DNA of 64,000 bases from Xanthostigma xanthostigma (GCA_963575645.1 OY754465.1:36777501-36841500), one strand, 5' to 3'. Numbered from the stretch's first letter, positions 10,028 to 22,136 are shown. Notes: a model not told the origin generated them from the sequence alone. Made by a program: numbers and translations.

Positions 10028-11839
10028 ATTATCATTACACACGTATACAGCGTGTCCGCGAAAGTTCTTTACAAATGGAATTTTTTTATTAATTATTGGA
10101 GCAAACATTTTTTTCTGTGGAAAAGTTCTGCTTTGTCCAAAACCTCTAAAACACCAAGGAAATTTTTTTTCGGCCTAAAGTTATACGAGGGAAATCAAAA
10201 AGTGTTATTTTACTAAAAATAAAAATTACCTATCTGTGATATTTGAGATTTGCGCCCGTAGTAGACTTAGAAAACAAAAGAATATCACGTATTAACTATC
10301 AAGTAATTAAAAACAATTGCTGGCTCCTTACCTATAAAGGAAGTTGTGTACTCTGAAGACCTTTTCAAGATATTGATCATTTGGAAAGGATTATCACCGA
10401 AAAAATGATCAGAAATTCAATGGCGGATTTTGGAAGCAGAACTGTTCTTTGCATGGAAACAGGTGGAGGACATGTTGAATTCTGATTTATAATTCTGAAT
10501 AAATAAATAAATATATACTTAGAAGTTAGTTATCGTCGTTGGTTTTGTAATAGCTCTTATGTGCATAATTGGCAGATTTTACGTTTTTTAAATGAAAAGA
10601 TTCAGGAAACGGAGCTCTATACACTAGTAATACCTCCAAATTAATTTTACAGTAACCAACAAGGGGAAGTACCTAACTCTTATGTGAAAAGTTGTATCAA
10701 ATAATTCCTCCCATGTGGTTAAAAAATCGAGAGCCAACGTGTTTTAACAGACATTAGTCATATAATCACGGACCAGATATATATACGAGGAAGGTTTCTG
10801 TATACAATTTGTAAATATTTTTTCAAAATGGCTGAAATACGACGGTATTTTGTCAAAGACTGCACAGTTAAAAACAAAGTCTCTGTCTTTTTCTCCGCTC
10901 TCTTCTACTAAACCACGCACCGGATTTTGAAATTGTTTTCGGTAATAGAAAGAGCGATAAACGAGGAAGGTTTATGAATATAATTTGTAAATATTTTTTA
11001 CAAAGTGGCTGAAATACGACGGTATTTTGTCAAAAACTGCATAATTTTTTTATGATGTTATCAATTATGTTATTTTTCTTATTATGTTACTCGTTTATGC
11101 TACTATGCTACTCAATTTGGTTACTCAACCACATTAAAATCATTGAATGGATTTACATAACGATTATTAGGTATTAAATTTAAATTTGCGAAAATGCAGT
11201 TTTTTCATTTTTTGGATTTTTAAAATTTGTGAGTAAACTATATGGCCTACAGACGTCGTTCTCTGCTTAAATTAAAGCTAATTACATTTGCTACAATATA
11301 TGTTCCTATGATATTTCCCTTAAAATGAGTATTTTCCCCGATATCGGGGTCAAAAATTGACCAAATCTTATAATTTCACTTTGTTGAAAAAACTGGTCAA
11401 TTTTTGGAAAGCTGTATCTCGGTAAGTATTGAACCTACAGAGCTGGTTCTTGTCTCAGATTGTAGCAATTTTAGTCTACTTAAAAACGTATAAAAAATAT
11501 TTTATAAAAAAATGCATAGTTTAAGACCTATATTGAGAATACCAAAAAAAGTGCGAAAATTTCGCAGTTTTTTGAGTGCTGCAAAGTTAGCACAGGTCTT
11601 TCGAAGCTGCAAACTTGGATATACGCTACTGGTAGTGGTCCTAACAATATATTAAAAAATCAGAACTACATGTTAGTTTGCGAGATTAGCGATTTTTAGT
11701 GTAAAATATGACTGGGCTACTATGAAATAGCTGATTTTCAAATAATTTTAAAAAAATTTAACAATACAATTTTCAGTTATACAGTTCTTAAGGAAATGGT
11801 AATACGACTACGTTTTGTATTTGTTTTGTTTTCTGTTAT
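10028..11839. other. Intronic stretch with an isolated transposon end and a direct repeat
   Basis: No gene is recognised. TATACAGCGTGTCCGCG near 10046 looks like one end of a mariner-like MITE with no partner. A direct duplication is listed separately. Confidence 0.4.
10785..11040 (+). repeat. Direct repeat of about 80 bp
   Basis: Segment 10785-10864 (ACGAGGAAGGTTT ... GGCTGAAATACGACGGTATT) recurs at 10961-11040 with a few changes, separated by about 96 bases. Confidence 0.8.
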
Positions 11840-12236
11840 GCACTAGTGCGAAATGGTTCGTTTTACTACATCTATACAGGCATGAAAAACAGCTGTCTTA
11901 TAGGGGTCATGCAAGAAAACATTATTTGCATAATTTGTGATAATACAAGGCACAAAACACATTGTATAATTCCTCAACAATGTCTTTCTTTATATAGTAA
12001 AGGTCCAGTTTGCTCTGGGATCAACATTTTCAATAATTTACCTGCCGAAATAAAAGATCTAAATTCTAAACATTAGCTTATTTAAAATTGCGTTAAAAAA
12101 ATTTCTCATTCAGCAGTGTGTTTACTCTATTGAGGAATATTTTAATTAAATTTATCATGATTGAAACTTGTAACATATTTGACAATTTCTTGCCTATTTG
12201 GCTGTTTAGAAATAAATCTATTCTATTCTATTCTAA
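11840..12236 (+). mobile_element. 3' end of a CR1-type non-LTR retrotransposon (degraded)
   Basis: The reading frame 11846-12076 contains GINIFNNLPAEIKDL, the conserved C-terminal tail of CR1-like reverse transcriptase proteins. It is followed in another frame by a CVYSIEEYF-like end, then an untranslated tail with repeats of TTCTA at 12221-12236. The reverse transcriptase core is missing: a 5'-truncated, frameshifted relic. Confidence 0.65.
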
Positions 12237-12425
12237 AAAAAGTGAAAATAAAAAATAATGTTTTATTAAGCACGTGGCTTATGAAAGTTTACGAAAACAA
12301 GTACCTACGTGTTACCCCCCCCCCGGTCTTCGAATTTATTTTATCTAAAATTATAAATTAAAATTTTCTAATATTCGATTATATTTTATTCGTGTGATAT
12401 GACTGTACGAACGCATTCACTTATA

Positions 12426-12798
12426 GTCAGAGTGCCCGTCGGTAAAAATTTAAACATCAACCTTTTAAACCATTTAACCATTTAAAATGTCTGACACCTC
12501 GAATATGTCGAACATATTCGAGGTGTCAGACATTTTAAATGGTTCATATTATTTGTCAGAGAACATTATTTTGGCGTTTTGGTTGAAGTTTTTAAGCTAT
12601 CCAATTAAAAAAACAAACAGTATCTATAAATTTTTACATGTCGTCAAAACGACATCTATCGGAAAATTTATAGGGAAAACGCCCCAAAATGAAGAAAAGT
12701 CATAGAGGAAATAGGTGTCAGACTAGGCCTAATGAAGCCATATACAAAGTTTGGGGAGAGTATGTGTCAATAAAATTTTTGCCGACGGGCACTCTGAC
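12426..12798. repeat. Short derivative of the foldback family at 45329-46350
   Basis: Terminal inverted repeats GTCAGAGTGCCCGTCGG and CCGACGGGCACTCTGAC lie between TA dinucleotides (12424-12425 and 12799-12800). Near the left is a perfect inverted repeat around AATGTCTGACACCTCGAATA. The right portion is nearly the same as the right arm of the long copy, including a reading frame also open there. The left arm is mostly missing. Confidence 0.8.
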
Positions 12799-12800
12799 TA

Positions 12801-13260
12801 TTATCAGGAACGCAGTCACTCAGTTACAGGCATGCTTATGTTTGCTGTAAGTGCTGTAAAGGTTCTTAACACACACCAGCATGCCAGCATGCGCGAAAAC
12901 GAATGACTTTTTTTGCGAACAAAACTAGGCTACTAAAGAAAAGCTCGTTCGTCTTCGCGCAAACTGATGTTTGTTATAGGAAGTAACAACAAACATTTTC
13001 TGTTCCGCATCCTCATTGAGTTACGATAAAAATGGTCACTCTATATGAATGTCATAGACAGTGATGATATTAATTAATTCACGACTGTGTTTTCGAGGTC
13101 CTCTTACAAAATTGAACAAATATATAGAAAAACGCAACTTCGTTCGTTTGAAGATGATACTAGAAGGACGTAGAGTTTTTCTTTCCAAGAAAGAGGCACT
13201 GTAGGTCACAAGTCAGAGAATCTCTAATCAATATTGACACGGATTTTATTTGTTTTCCAG
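12801..13260. other. End of intron 1 of the proline-rich gene
   Basis: No feature is recognised except the splice acceptor TTTGTTTTCCAG ending at 13260. Confidence 0.5.
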
Positions 13261-13573
13261 CCATCACCATCTCCGGTGCCCATGATGCAACGATGTCCGT
13301 CGCCGGAATTTTATTTCGCGGGCGTTTCGCCATACGCCGAAGCGCATCCGCACGCGATTGGCTCGCCTCAACGCGACTACGAATACGTCGGTGTGCCGCT
13401 GGAACCGCCGGGTCCTCGCGCCACTCCTATGATGATGCACCACGTCATGCACGCGATTGACGGCGATGAACCCATTGACGGCATGTCGACGGCTGATATC
13501 ATTGCCATGCAGTCACAGGAATACGTTGACGAGAAGCTGGCCGAGTACCAGGCGACAATTCAACAGCTACAAG
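13261..13573 (+). CDS. Second coding exon of the proline-rich (possibly nesprin/MSP-300-like) gene
   Basis: The exon starts after TTTGTTTTCCAG in phase 0, matching the donor phase of the exon ending at 434, and ends at AAG/GTTAGT (13574) leaving one base of a codon. It encodes 104 residues: PSPSPVPMMQRCPSPEFYF, more proline-rich sequence, an acidic stretch (AIDGDEPIDGM), then DIIAMQSQEYVDEKLAEYQ and IQQLQG, predicted helical and possibly coiled-coil. That last segment is what I recall as preceding the calponin-homology domains of insect MSP-300/nesprin, but the domains themselves are not in view. Codon use is GC-rich compared with flanking DNA. The next exon was not found in the remaining 50 kb; it may be short, or lie beyond the window. 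Confidence 0.72.
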
Positions 13574-13862
13574 GTTAGTCATTTATTTATTCCGCGGCTT
13601 CGCCAACATGGACGTTATTTTTTATTTTATTTTATTTCTTAACCCGAACGCAGATGGATAAAGAGTAGGGTATTGTGTAACATTTTTCATCAAAATCGGT
13701 TAAGTAGCAGGATTTTCGAGACATTATGGAAACGCTTTTTCCAATTTTGAAATTCTTAAAAAAATCTGCACGACCATTGCAGACGCTGTGACGAATGAAA
13801 TTGATTCACCACCGTATATTTGTAAACTGATTTTTAACGGGCTAACCCGTTTTTGTGAGATA

Positions 13863-13868
13863 TTTATT
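13863..13868 (-). terminator. Candidate poly-A signal of the ornithine decarboxylase gene
   Basis: AATAAA on the minus strand lies about 130 bases after the TGA at 13998, in AT-rich untranslated sequence. Confidence 0.4.
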
Positions 13869-13997
13869 AATTAAATTTGATATAATAATGAACTTAAATA
13901 ACTTTAATAAATAATAAAATTTTATAAAATTTGTACATGTTAAGTATAAAGAACAATAATAAGTCTTTTTGATTATAAAAAAATAAGAATTATTAGG

Positions 13998-16900
13998 TCA
14001 GCAGTAGGTCGAATATTTCTCATTGAAACTTTTAACAAAGTTATTGTTGCTCAAGTTGTCTTCATCATCTCCCCGGTAATAATGGTTATTGCATCGTTTC
14101 GAATTGAAATATTTGTCCGCTTTATTTTCCATGTCATTGTTGTTACGAAGATCATCCAATCCCAAGCGTAGAACATTGAGTGTATTTCCTGCGAATAATT
14201 AGAAATATATTAATTTCATCTATTACTCAGATTATACCGCCAATGCAAATAATTTTTTGGTGGACATGTTTTTGCTATCTGTAATCCACTATTATAATAA
14301 AATACATATTAATAAAAAAAGAGATTTTAAAGACAAGCTTTTATAGAAATGTTCTAACAGGGAGAAAATAATTTTAAATAATTTAGATTCATAATTATAA
14401 AAGTATGGGTTGTAAACTCTGTTACAGTTTGTTATTCACAACCCATGCTTTTATAATTACGAACCTAAATTATTAACATAATTTTTAGTACATTTCTATA
14501 AAAGCTTGTTTTTTTTTTACTAATCATGCAAAACTAGTGTTTTTTGGAATATAATTATCTATTTTGACAATTTTAAGAAACTCACCAAAAACGAACTGAT
14601 CGTTTGTATAGGGTTGTCTGTCCTTGAGCATCATCCAAACAGCTTTATCGGCCACTACGTGAATTTTTGGTGCTGGGAATCCGTTGAACCCGGTGGCAAG
14701 CGGAACTGAGTAGGCTCCCATATCTTTGAACACCATCCAGTCATCGACACTGAGTTCGGGTAATTCTATCGCTTCTGAAACTTTATCTAGCGAGTCGCAA
14801 GTATGGCCCCACAGTATTGACGGAATCTTTTTATTGTTTGTGCTCTTCTGTAACAAAATCAGTTGCGTTGTAGAAAATTTCAGGGTCAACCAAAGACTTA
14901 TTATTTCTGTGAGGGGTCAACTTATCCCTAGGGCCTAGGAGACCACGAACTTTATTTTCGTTGTAAAAATAATGAAATATTGTATTGCTCGTTAAAAAAA
15001 AATTAACCAACCTGTAACAATATTGGTTGAACGTTTTTGTGTTCTGATTTGACACAATCAAAACTGCTGTAAATGCCATCGTTTATGTAATACATGGCGC
15101 TTGTCACTTTGCCATCACGTTTCACGTTCTTCCTTACCGAAATCACGCTGCATGCAAGCGTGTAACACGACGTGGCAATGTATCTTCCTGGTTCTGCGAT
15201 CACTTTTATTGCGTGATCAGGAAAGAAGTCTTTAAGTGCTTGATTTACCGTCAAAGCTGTAGCGTCTATTGGTCGATCCCCTATAAACAAGAATTAGGTT
15301 TTTAATTTAGCGAAAAAAAGAAAGTAGCCCAAGCGTGCGTTTATATGATGATTTCCGATAAGTTTAGGCATTTTTTGCAATATTCGCATTGTGGAATTCA
15401 GTTTAATCGTAAAAATAACACGAAATAAGTTTTTTACAATATTAAAAAGTCTAATTATCGCAGTTGTAATTTTGAAAATTATCTTGAAGCAAGAACAGAA
15501 TGGACCAACCAAAAATTGTGTTTATTTTTGTAAAAGTAACAGATGCGCATAAAATATTACTTTAATTCTATGTACCATATATACAAAAATCTGACAACTG
15601 AGTCAGATCTTGGGTGATATATTAATGTCACCAAAGATCTTTGATTTGTGTAACAAACAACCCACGATAATAAGTTTGTGGCCATTTGTTTTTTTTTGGA
15701 CACATTATCAATAATTTAAGTTCATAACATAAAAAATAAATACCTGGATATCCACCGCCGATATCCAGAAGGGACATCTTGTACCCAATTCTTGCGGCGC
15801 AGTCGAACACAATTCGGGAAGCTGATATTGCTCGTCTGTAAGCAGATGGATCCTCACATCCGGTGCCCACGTGAAAGCTTACGCCGATTACGTCTAAGTT
15901 CAAAGCTTTAGCCGTTTTTAGAAGTTGTGGAGCTTCTGTAAAAAGAAAACACTGTTTAAACATCATCTTTTGTGAAAACGTAAAGCATAAAATTTTGGCC
16001 GGCGCTAATGTTCTGTTATATAAAGAAAATCTCATCAAAATCGGACAACGGCCTAGCCATTGAAGAGTAGCAGGTTGTGATTATAGATGCAAAAGACATG
16101 TATACATACAAACAGACACCCTCTTTTGTGTTAGAGATTAAATTCTCGAGTTTCCTGTACTAACCTGTAAGAACGTCACAACCGAATTTATCGCCAAATT
16201 TGATATTGGCGTGTTCTGCATCGCATTTGATTCTTATAACTAGCTTAGCGTTGGAGAAAAGTTTGCTGATTTTGTGTAGTTCGGATTCGTTATCGAAAGT
16301 CATTGTGTTTACGCCGTTGTCGCGTGCATATCGGATATGTGATGCAGCTTTCGTGGGATTTGCATAAATAATCTTTGACGGATCAACTCCGAACGATAAA
16401 ATTTTCTCCATTTCGGATTGTGACGCGCAGTCAAACGCTGATCCCAGAGCTGTTAACGCTTGTAACACTGGTAGAGTATCGTTGCATTTTACGGCTGAAA
16501 TTATAAAGAATATGAAGTTATTTAATAAATCGTAATCAAAATTACGAGCCCTAAAGCTAATAATCAATAAAGAGTTAAAATGAACAAACGACTAGGTTGA
16601 TTTAGATTTTTTTTTGGCATGACTCTTATTCTTCTTTTTATTTGTTTATTTAAGGCTACCGACTGGGCCGCAAAACAACGACATGAAAACCGTCGAACTT
16701 ACAATATTTTAGAAGAGTATATTAACAAAAAATATATAAATTCAATACATGAACGTTAATCTATTGAATTTATATATTTTTTGTTAATATATTTGTCTGA
16801 AAAATTGGTCGATAATTTTATTTACTGAAGAGTTCTAATCAGACGTTAATCAAAGATTTAAATTTTAGAAGAGTGTTTCTGTTGAGTTTTACGTTTCTCA

Positions 16901-17333
16901 CTTAAGCGGTTTCAGAGATGCACGTACCCTCCTCAAGAAAGTTTTCACTGCTTATATGATGCGAATATCAAAAATTCGTCAAATACCCATGTTATTTATC
17001 GCGGTTTCAGGAAAAGCTTATTCACTTTCTCACTCTTTTAGGGGTTATATTTTTAAAAATACGTTTTGTAGTGGACATCTACGTCATCGGTTATTAGTCA
17101 GTACGCTAGGACCGTTTTATTTATATTTATTCCTTTTTTGACTTACCATAATGAGGGGTAACACGAGGCATAGCCTGTTTGAAAAGTCGGTATTGGTTAA
17201 CAATTTTTTGGATTTCACAAACGTAAAACGCATTCTCTTGAGTTCCAGAATTCACAATTTCTTTAATAATTTTGAAAACGTTGATGTTTTCATCTAGCAC
17301 ATGAATTTTCTCATTCAATTCGAAAATCTTCAT
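13998..17333 (-). CDS. Odc: Ornithine decarboxylase (6 exons)
   Basis: The enzyme converts ornithine to putrescine with pyridoxal phosphate, the entry step of polyamine synthesis in the cytosol. Exons on the minus strand are 17333-17147, 16494-16165, 15935-15744, 15280-15012, 14847-14586 and 14188-13998. All introns are GT-AG and phases agree, giving 1431 nt, 476 residues. Visible active-site features: PHYAVKCND with the Schiff-base lysine at 65; [30 protein letters not shown] with His194; the phosphate-binding GGGYPG (232-237), split across an intron; AEPGR (265-269); YYINDG with Asp304; and GHTCDSLD with Cys343, the residue contributed from the second subunit of the dimer. Retention of lysine and cysteine argues for an active enzyme, not an antizyme inhibitor. 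The last exon gives an Asn- and Asp-rich tail of about 60 residues with no resemblance I recognise. The gene is convergent with the exon at 13261-13573. Introns contain a hairpin and a foldback. Confidence 0.96.
14333..14509. repeat. Foldback in the last intron of the ornithine decarboxylase gene
   Basis: ACAAGCTTTTATAGAAATGT is repeated inverted at the right end, and the arms match on through the TTATAATTA-containing inner part to a loop near 14420. About 177 bp, imperfect. Confidence 0.85.
16718..16791. repeat. Perfect 30-bp hairpin in intron 1 of the ornithine decarboxylase gene
   Basis: Positions 16718-16747 and 16762-16791 are exact reverse complements around a 14-base spacer. The arms are AT-rich (TATTAACAAAAAATATATAA). 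Confidence 0.9.
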
Positions 17334-17825
17334 ATTTTCAAATAGGATAATTTACTTTTAAATATTTATGATAAGAAAATGATTTTTAGAAAAACACTTT
17401 ATTTAGAATTAGCCAAAGTTTAATTAATGTTAATTTTTGATTCCGTTGTTTTTAATTACTAACAAAATATTATAGTGTTGAAGTAACTTTACCAAACTGT
17501 AATGGATGTGCCTTGTCGAAACACTCCACTTTTATATGTCATTTTCATTTTTGAAGAAAAAAATATTTGCTCTGAAATTAATGTGTGACCTGTACGTCAT
17601 TGGCCGTGTACAAAAGATAAAAATACAGAATGTTCTGTGAATTGTGAGATCTAGCTTAATGGTGTATTCCTGTGTAAATTTCAAGTCGAAATTACCTTTT
17701 TACTGCTTGAATCCAATTTCTCCCTCTTTCTTACATTGAAGATGTATCCCTCTGAAGAGTATTTTTTTTTATTAAAACGTTACGTCATATTCGTTTGTTA
17801 TGCATGGTCTTAAGTTTTTACATTT

Positions 17826-18558
17826 TATTATAACGGCAATTCCGTGAAAATGTTTCTTGGGTTACAAGGATAAAACAAAATGAAAATTAAAGTTTTCACT
17901 TTTTGTTCGATTTAACTTTTTAAAAATGGTCGTCAAACAACTTCCCATCGAACGCAAAATCGAACAAAAATTAAGAACCTTTCATTATCATTTTGTTTTA
18001 TCCTTCTAAACCAGTGGTTTCCAAAGTGGTCCCTACGGATCATTCAGGGGGTCCTTGGAAAATTGAAATCAATTTTAGGGTCTCTGAACAACGTCAGGGG
18101 TTCCGCGCAAGATTTAATATAAAATAAAAAATTGTGACACATTTTTATTAACACAAAAACAAGAAACTGACTAGAAATTAGTACTCGTGGGGATTTGCGA
18201 TTGCTACTCACAAACATTGAGCCGGACATAAATACACTCATAATATCACACCAGATTCATTAATTTAATTTGTATTTTAAAACAAAAGTTATAATTTTAA
18301 TAAATACTTCTTCAACAAAATGTTTTATTTATATTTTATTTTTACGTCAGCATTTAGTAGTCAAGACATCAAAGTTAAATTTTTAATTTTTCTATTATAG
18401 CATTTATGTAGTTTTTTACCCAGGGTCCGTGGGAAAGTTTTGACTATGAAAGGGAGTCCGTGGGCAAGTTTTCACTATGAAAAGGGGTCCGTGGGTCAAA
18501 AGAGTTTGGAATCCACTGTTCTAAACCATGAAAGATTTTCACGGAACCGTTATAATTT
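17826..18558. repeat. Foldback of about 220 bp split by a hAT insertion
   Basis: The left arm (CCGTGAAAATGTTTC, AAGGATAAAACAAAATG) and right arm (CATTTTGTTTTATCCTTCTAA, then GAAAGATTTTCACGG after the insertion) are inverted copies. An uninterrupted relative lies at 37124-37345. Sequence just right of this copy (18559-18740) is also similar, in inverse, to 36925-37110. Confidence 0.85.
18012..18518. mobile_element. Non-autonomous hAT element with perfect target duplication
   Basis: The ends CAGTGGTTTCCAAA and TTTGGAATCCACTG are inverted repeats of the hAT type. The 8-bp target duplication TTCTAAAC is exact (18004-18011 and 18519-18526). The interior carries internally repeated GGGTCCGTGGG motifs and has no transposase. 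Confidence 0.93.
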
Positions 18559-19165
18559 CACCATGTCCGTCCCTCTGTTTGTATATCATAGCCTTACAGC
18601 TCCGTCATCTTTCCATTGATTCCGATGAAATTTTACAGGAGGTATCTTACGTAAACATCCAAACAACGGCGTAATGAAATTACAAAAAAAAGAATAATTT
18701 AGGGGTTGCCTTCTATACATAGAACCTTTAGTGTATTGACGTCAAAAAGTCATATTATTCAATAAAAAATATTATTTTATTCAACACGCGTGAGTAATAT
18801 GTAATTTTGGGGCCCTGCTAAACTCGGGAGAACTAATAAATTACTTCATGTTGACGCGTAGAGTGCTAATAATAAGCCGTACAGTGTAATAATGAATTTT
18901 CTGGACCAATAGAAACTCAGTAGCAAGCCCAAGCGTGAAATAATGAAAAAAAACTGCACGCAGCTTCTGGACCAATAGGAATGTGGTAGGCGGTATTGTA
19001 TATATGAAAACAGCATCGCAATTCAGCGAAAGTCATGGCAATCTTGGTGCATACACTGACGTTGGGTACGTCAATCAATGAAGTGATTTTATTAATTTTC
19101 CCTCTTTTATCAGGGCCCCGATTACATATTACTCCTGCTAGTTGAATAAAGTATTATGTGCGACC
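18559..19165. other. Non-coding stretch
   Basis: The first part is shared with 36925-37110 in inverse orientation, part of a larger composite repeat. The remainder shows nothing I recognise. Confidence 0.4.
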
Positions 19166-19169
19166 ATTG

Positions 19170-19262
19170 ATCGAAGGAGAATATTCCACTCGCGTGCGTT
19201 TTACCGCACTCGCTACGCTCGTGCGGCAAATTTCACGCTCATGGAATCTTCTCCTTCTCTCA
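19170..19262. repeat. Small foldback with CpG-rich core
   Basis: GAAGGAGAATATTCCA is answered by TGGAATCTTCTCCTTC. The core contains GCACTCGCTACGCTCGTGC, itself near-palindromic. A similar core occurs in the foldback at 20690-20822. Confidence 0.75.
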
Positions 19263-19379
19263 CTAGTCGCACAATATACTATTCTTCTACCTATCACCGA
19301 GGCTTTAGTGTGAGCGTCTCTCTTAGTAGATATATTATGCAAATCTGTATCTATCATTTTTAAGTTTATAAAAATTCGG

Positions 19380-20690
19380 TACCCTTATAGTAACGAATTT
19401 ACTTTGATAGGTAAGCGTTGCTTGTACGCAGACTGCAGACAAATGACACGTCACGCCTTGTTCAATAGGTAGTCGATTTTTAAATAGAAAAAAAAAATAC
19501 GGAAAAATAGTTTTTCCCCATTAATCTATTTCAATAATCAGTGAAAAGAGAGACCATACAATTTGTATACATATTTTGTTTTCAAATATTTTCTTATAAA
19601 TAAAAAATATTTTCAATTACAAATTATACGGTGTATAATTTATTTATCGTAACTCACAACAGATATGTGACTTAAATTATTATTGTAGTTGGAAAATTTT
19701 ATAAACTATTCTTTAAATATTTGTAAAGCAGCACTTGCGATTTTTATAAACTATAAATCGTTTAGTTTTTACAAACATGTTTATAAAACAGATGTTATAT
19801 CTCCGTTAGTGACATTAACATTTGGATAATTTTAGTTTTTTACACTAAAAATATTTTCTCGAAATGTGTGATGAAAATTTCGTCATGTTATTTGTTTAAT
19901 TATTATCATTGTACATTTCCATAATAATTGCGTTTTCAAATATATGAAAATTATAAGGGCTGTATGGAGATACTCTCCTTGAATTAACGGAAAAACTAAC
20001 AAAGAATTTTTAAAACCCGACTGCCTAAAAATCGAACTACAATACTAAAATTAAATTTATAGTGATAGCCATGCAGTCGGATGTCACTAATTCCCTCCAA
20101 AAATGTTTGTTTTTTGCTTTATATTATTTTTTGTTATTATTTAAGTTCGATTTTCCCGCAGACAAGATTTTTTCATTTTTAACATTTATTGTTTCATTTG
20201 ATTTTTTTTCCTTTATTGCTTTTGTCGCAGACGGGTTTTTTGAAATTCTCTCGTCATACCTTGTATAGTTGTACTCTCACATAAATGGTTTTGATGACTT
20301 TTGCGTTTTGATAATATGACGTCTACTGTCCGCCATACTGAATATTACGTGACGATATATACCCAATGTCACTCGTGAAACTAGGATGAAACTATCGACA
20401 CCTCTCTGACGCTGTTTGTTAAAATTAACAGCGCTGTTAATTTGTGTGTTAACTTACCTGATGTTTTCGTTAGAAAGTGGTAAAAATTAACAGAACTGTA
20501 AATTCTTAATAATAATAATTTCCTTTATTCCATCCGTATTATAAAATACATAGAACATGTCAAAATACAGTTGAGAAAAATTCTTCTAAAGAATAAAAGT
20601 TATAATTTAAAAGCAGTGATTTTATACGTATATATATAATAGTATCAAGCATTTGTAATAGTTATTGGCGTAACTAGTAGTCTAAGTCAT
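19380..20690. other. AT-rich non-coding stretch
   Basis: No gene is recognised. A fragment near 20015 (ACCCGACTGCCTAAAAATCG) resembles dispersed repeats of the window. A perfect palindrome is listed separately. Confidence 0.4.
20422..20443. repeat. Perfect 22-bp palindrome
   Basis: The palindrome is AATTAACAGCGCTGTTAATT plus one matched A/T pair outside. No role is evident. Confidence 0.9.
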
Positions 20691-20822
20691 TCATGGCGTG
20701 TCAGGCGCGATGTTTTCAGCACTCGTCTCCGGTGCGCAGTATGCACTCGCTTCGCTCGTGCCTGCGCACCTACGACTCGTGCTGAAGACATCGCAACTGA
20801 CAGGTCATGACTTAGCCTACAA
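20690..20822. repeat. Foldback with CpG-rich core
   Basis: The arms include GTGTCAGGCGCGATGTTTTC against GAAGACATCGCAACTGACAG, then AGCACTCGT against ACGACTCGTGCT and GGTGCGCAG against CTGCGCACC. The centre, GCACTCGCTTCGCTCGTGC, matches the core of the foldback at 19170 apart from one base. Confidence 0.8.
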
Positions 20823-21593
20823 GTTGCGCCCATAATTTTATTCAACAAATGCGCGTTATTCATGTTTTTAACACGGTTATACGTTCATATAAGGTATGTA
20901 TACAAATATCTATTTATTTTTTTATAAAAAAAATGTCAATACTAACAGCACGATTTAATGTTTTGGTTTGAGGTTAGCCGGTTATGAATAAACTCCATGT
21001 CAAAAACATTTGGCATCTCAATTTAAGCATCAATGGATAACAAAAGAGAGTTGTTGTTACCTTCTATTTCGTTACAACTCAGAAAATAGTTACGTTTATT
21101 TTCATTACTCCACAATGGCCGAGCTAGTAGGAATCTTCATTGAGTTATGACAAGTAATTGTCACCAGTCGGTAAATGGCTATTTAGGGTTCGGTTTTTAG
21201 GCATGATAAAACATGAATAGCGTGCATGAGTTGAATAAAAATCAGTTCAGCTGTTTGAATGCTAATAGTTGCACAAATACGCCTACAAATGTAAATCTTG
21301 TCTAAAAATTAACGACTTTGTCATGCAATCTGACAATCTGCATAATGAAAAACAAAACAGTTTTTCTAAAATTTTTGGTTTCTGGTACAATTTACGTCTT
21401 AAATCTAGATTTAAGAACGTCATTTGCTTTCAACTAAATGGAAAGTGACATTCTTAAATGGCTAAACAGCAGAAAGTCAGCATTGTAGTAAAAACAATTC
21501 AAACTACATTTCAAGATAGTTTGCAAATCAAAGAGCTTTTCTAACATTTTTTAAATTATTTTTTACACGACTCTATAAAGTAGCTGCTTTTTA
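20823..21593. other. Non-coding stretch
   Basis: No gene, element end or strong repeat is recognised. Confidence 0.4.
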
Positions 21594-22136
21594 GGGTTCC
21601 GTACCTTAAAAGGAAAAAAGGAACCCTTATAGGATTACTTTGCTGTCCGTCTCTCTGTCTGTCAAAACTTTTGGGAATCAAAACCTATAGGGCACTTCTC
21701 GTCGACCTAGAATCATGAAGTTTGGCAAGAAGCAATATCTTATAGTACAAATAAAGGGAAAAATCCGAAACTCGTAGTTACATCACCAAAAAAATGTTTT
21801 TAAACCGCAACATTATGCTAAGTACATACACAGTAACAGTTCTAATACAAAACAAACGCCCGCTACTGGTGCGTTTATACAGCACAATATGAGAACTCTC
21901 GCATACAACACGGTACGACACCTAGAATATCAGATAGAGCCATGAGGTACAATACAGTTCAGTAATCACTTATTGCCACTACACGCTTAGTTGGCAAACT
22001 GACCGCGACAGTTCTCCAACAGCTAAGCAGAAAAAATCTTCGAAACTCGATTCCTGTGATAGACGAACTATTTACATACTTACAAGTTTGTGAGGTACCC
22101 TCAGTGCGCGAGTTCGACTCGCACTTGGCCGGTTTT
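21594..22136 (+). mobile_element. TAGGGTTCCGTACC-family element
   Basis: It starts TAGGGTTCCGTACC, continues with GGAACCCTTATAGGATTAC and a GTCCGTCTCTCTGTCTGTC run, and ends with GCGAGTTCGACTCGCACTT and GGCCGGTTTTT. I recognise start and end together as a widespread insect repeat with a tRNA-arm-like 3' end. It has no ORF. Other copies are at 58126-58772 (diverged) and 9120 (start only). Confidence 0.7.
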
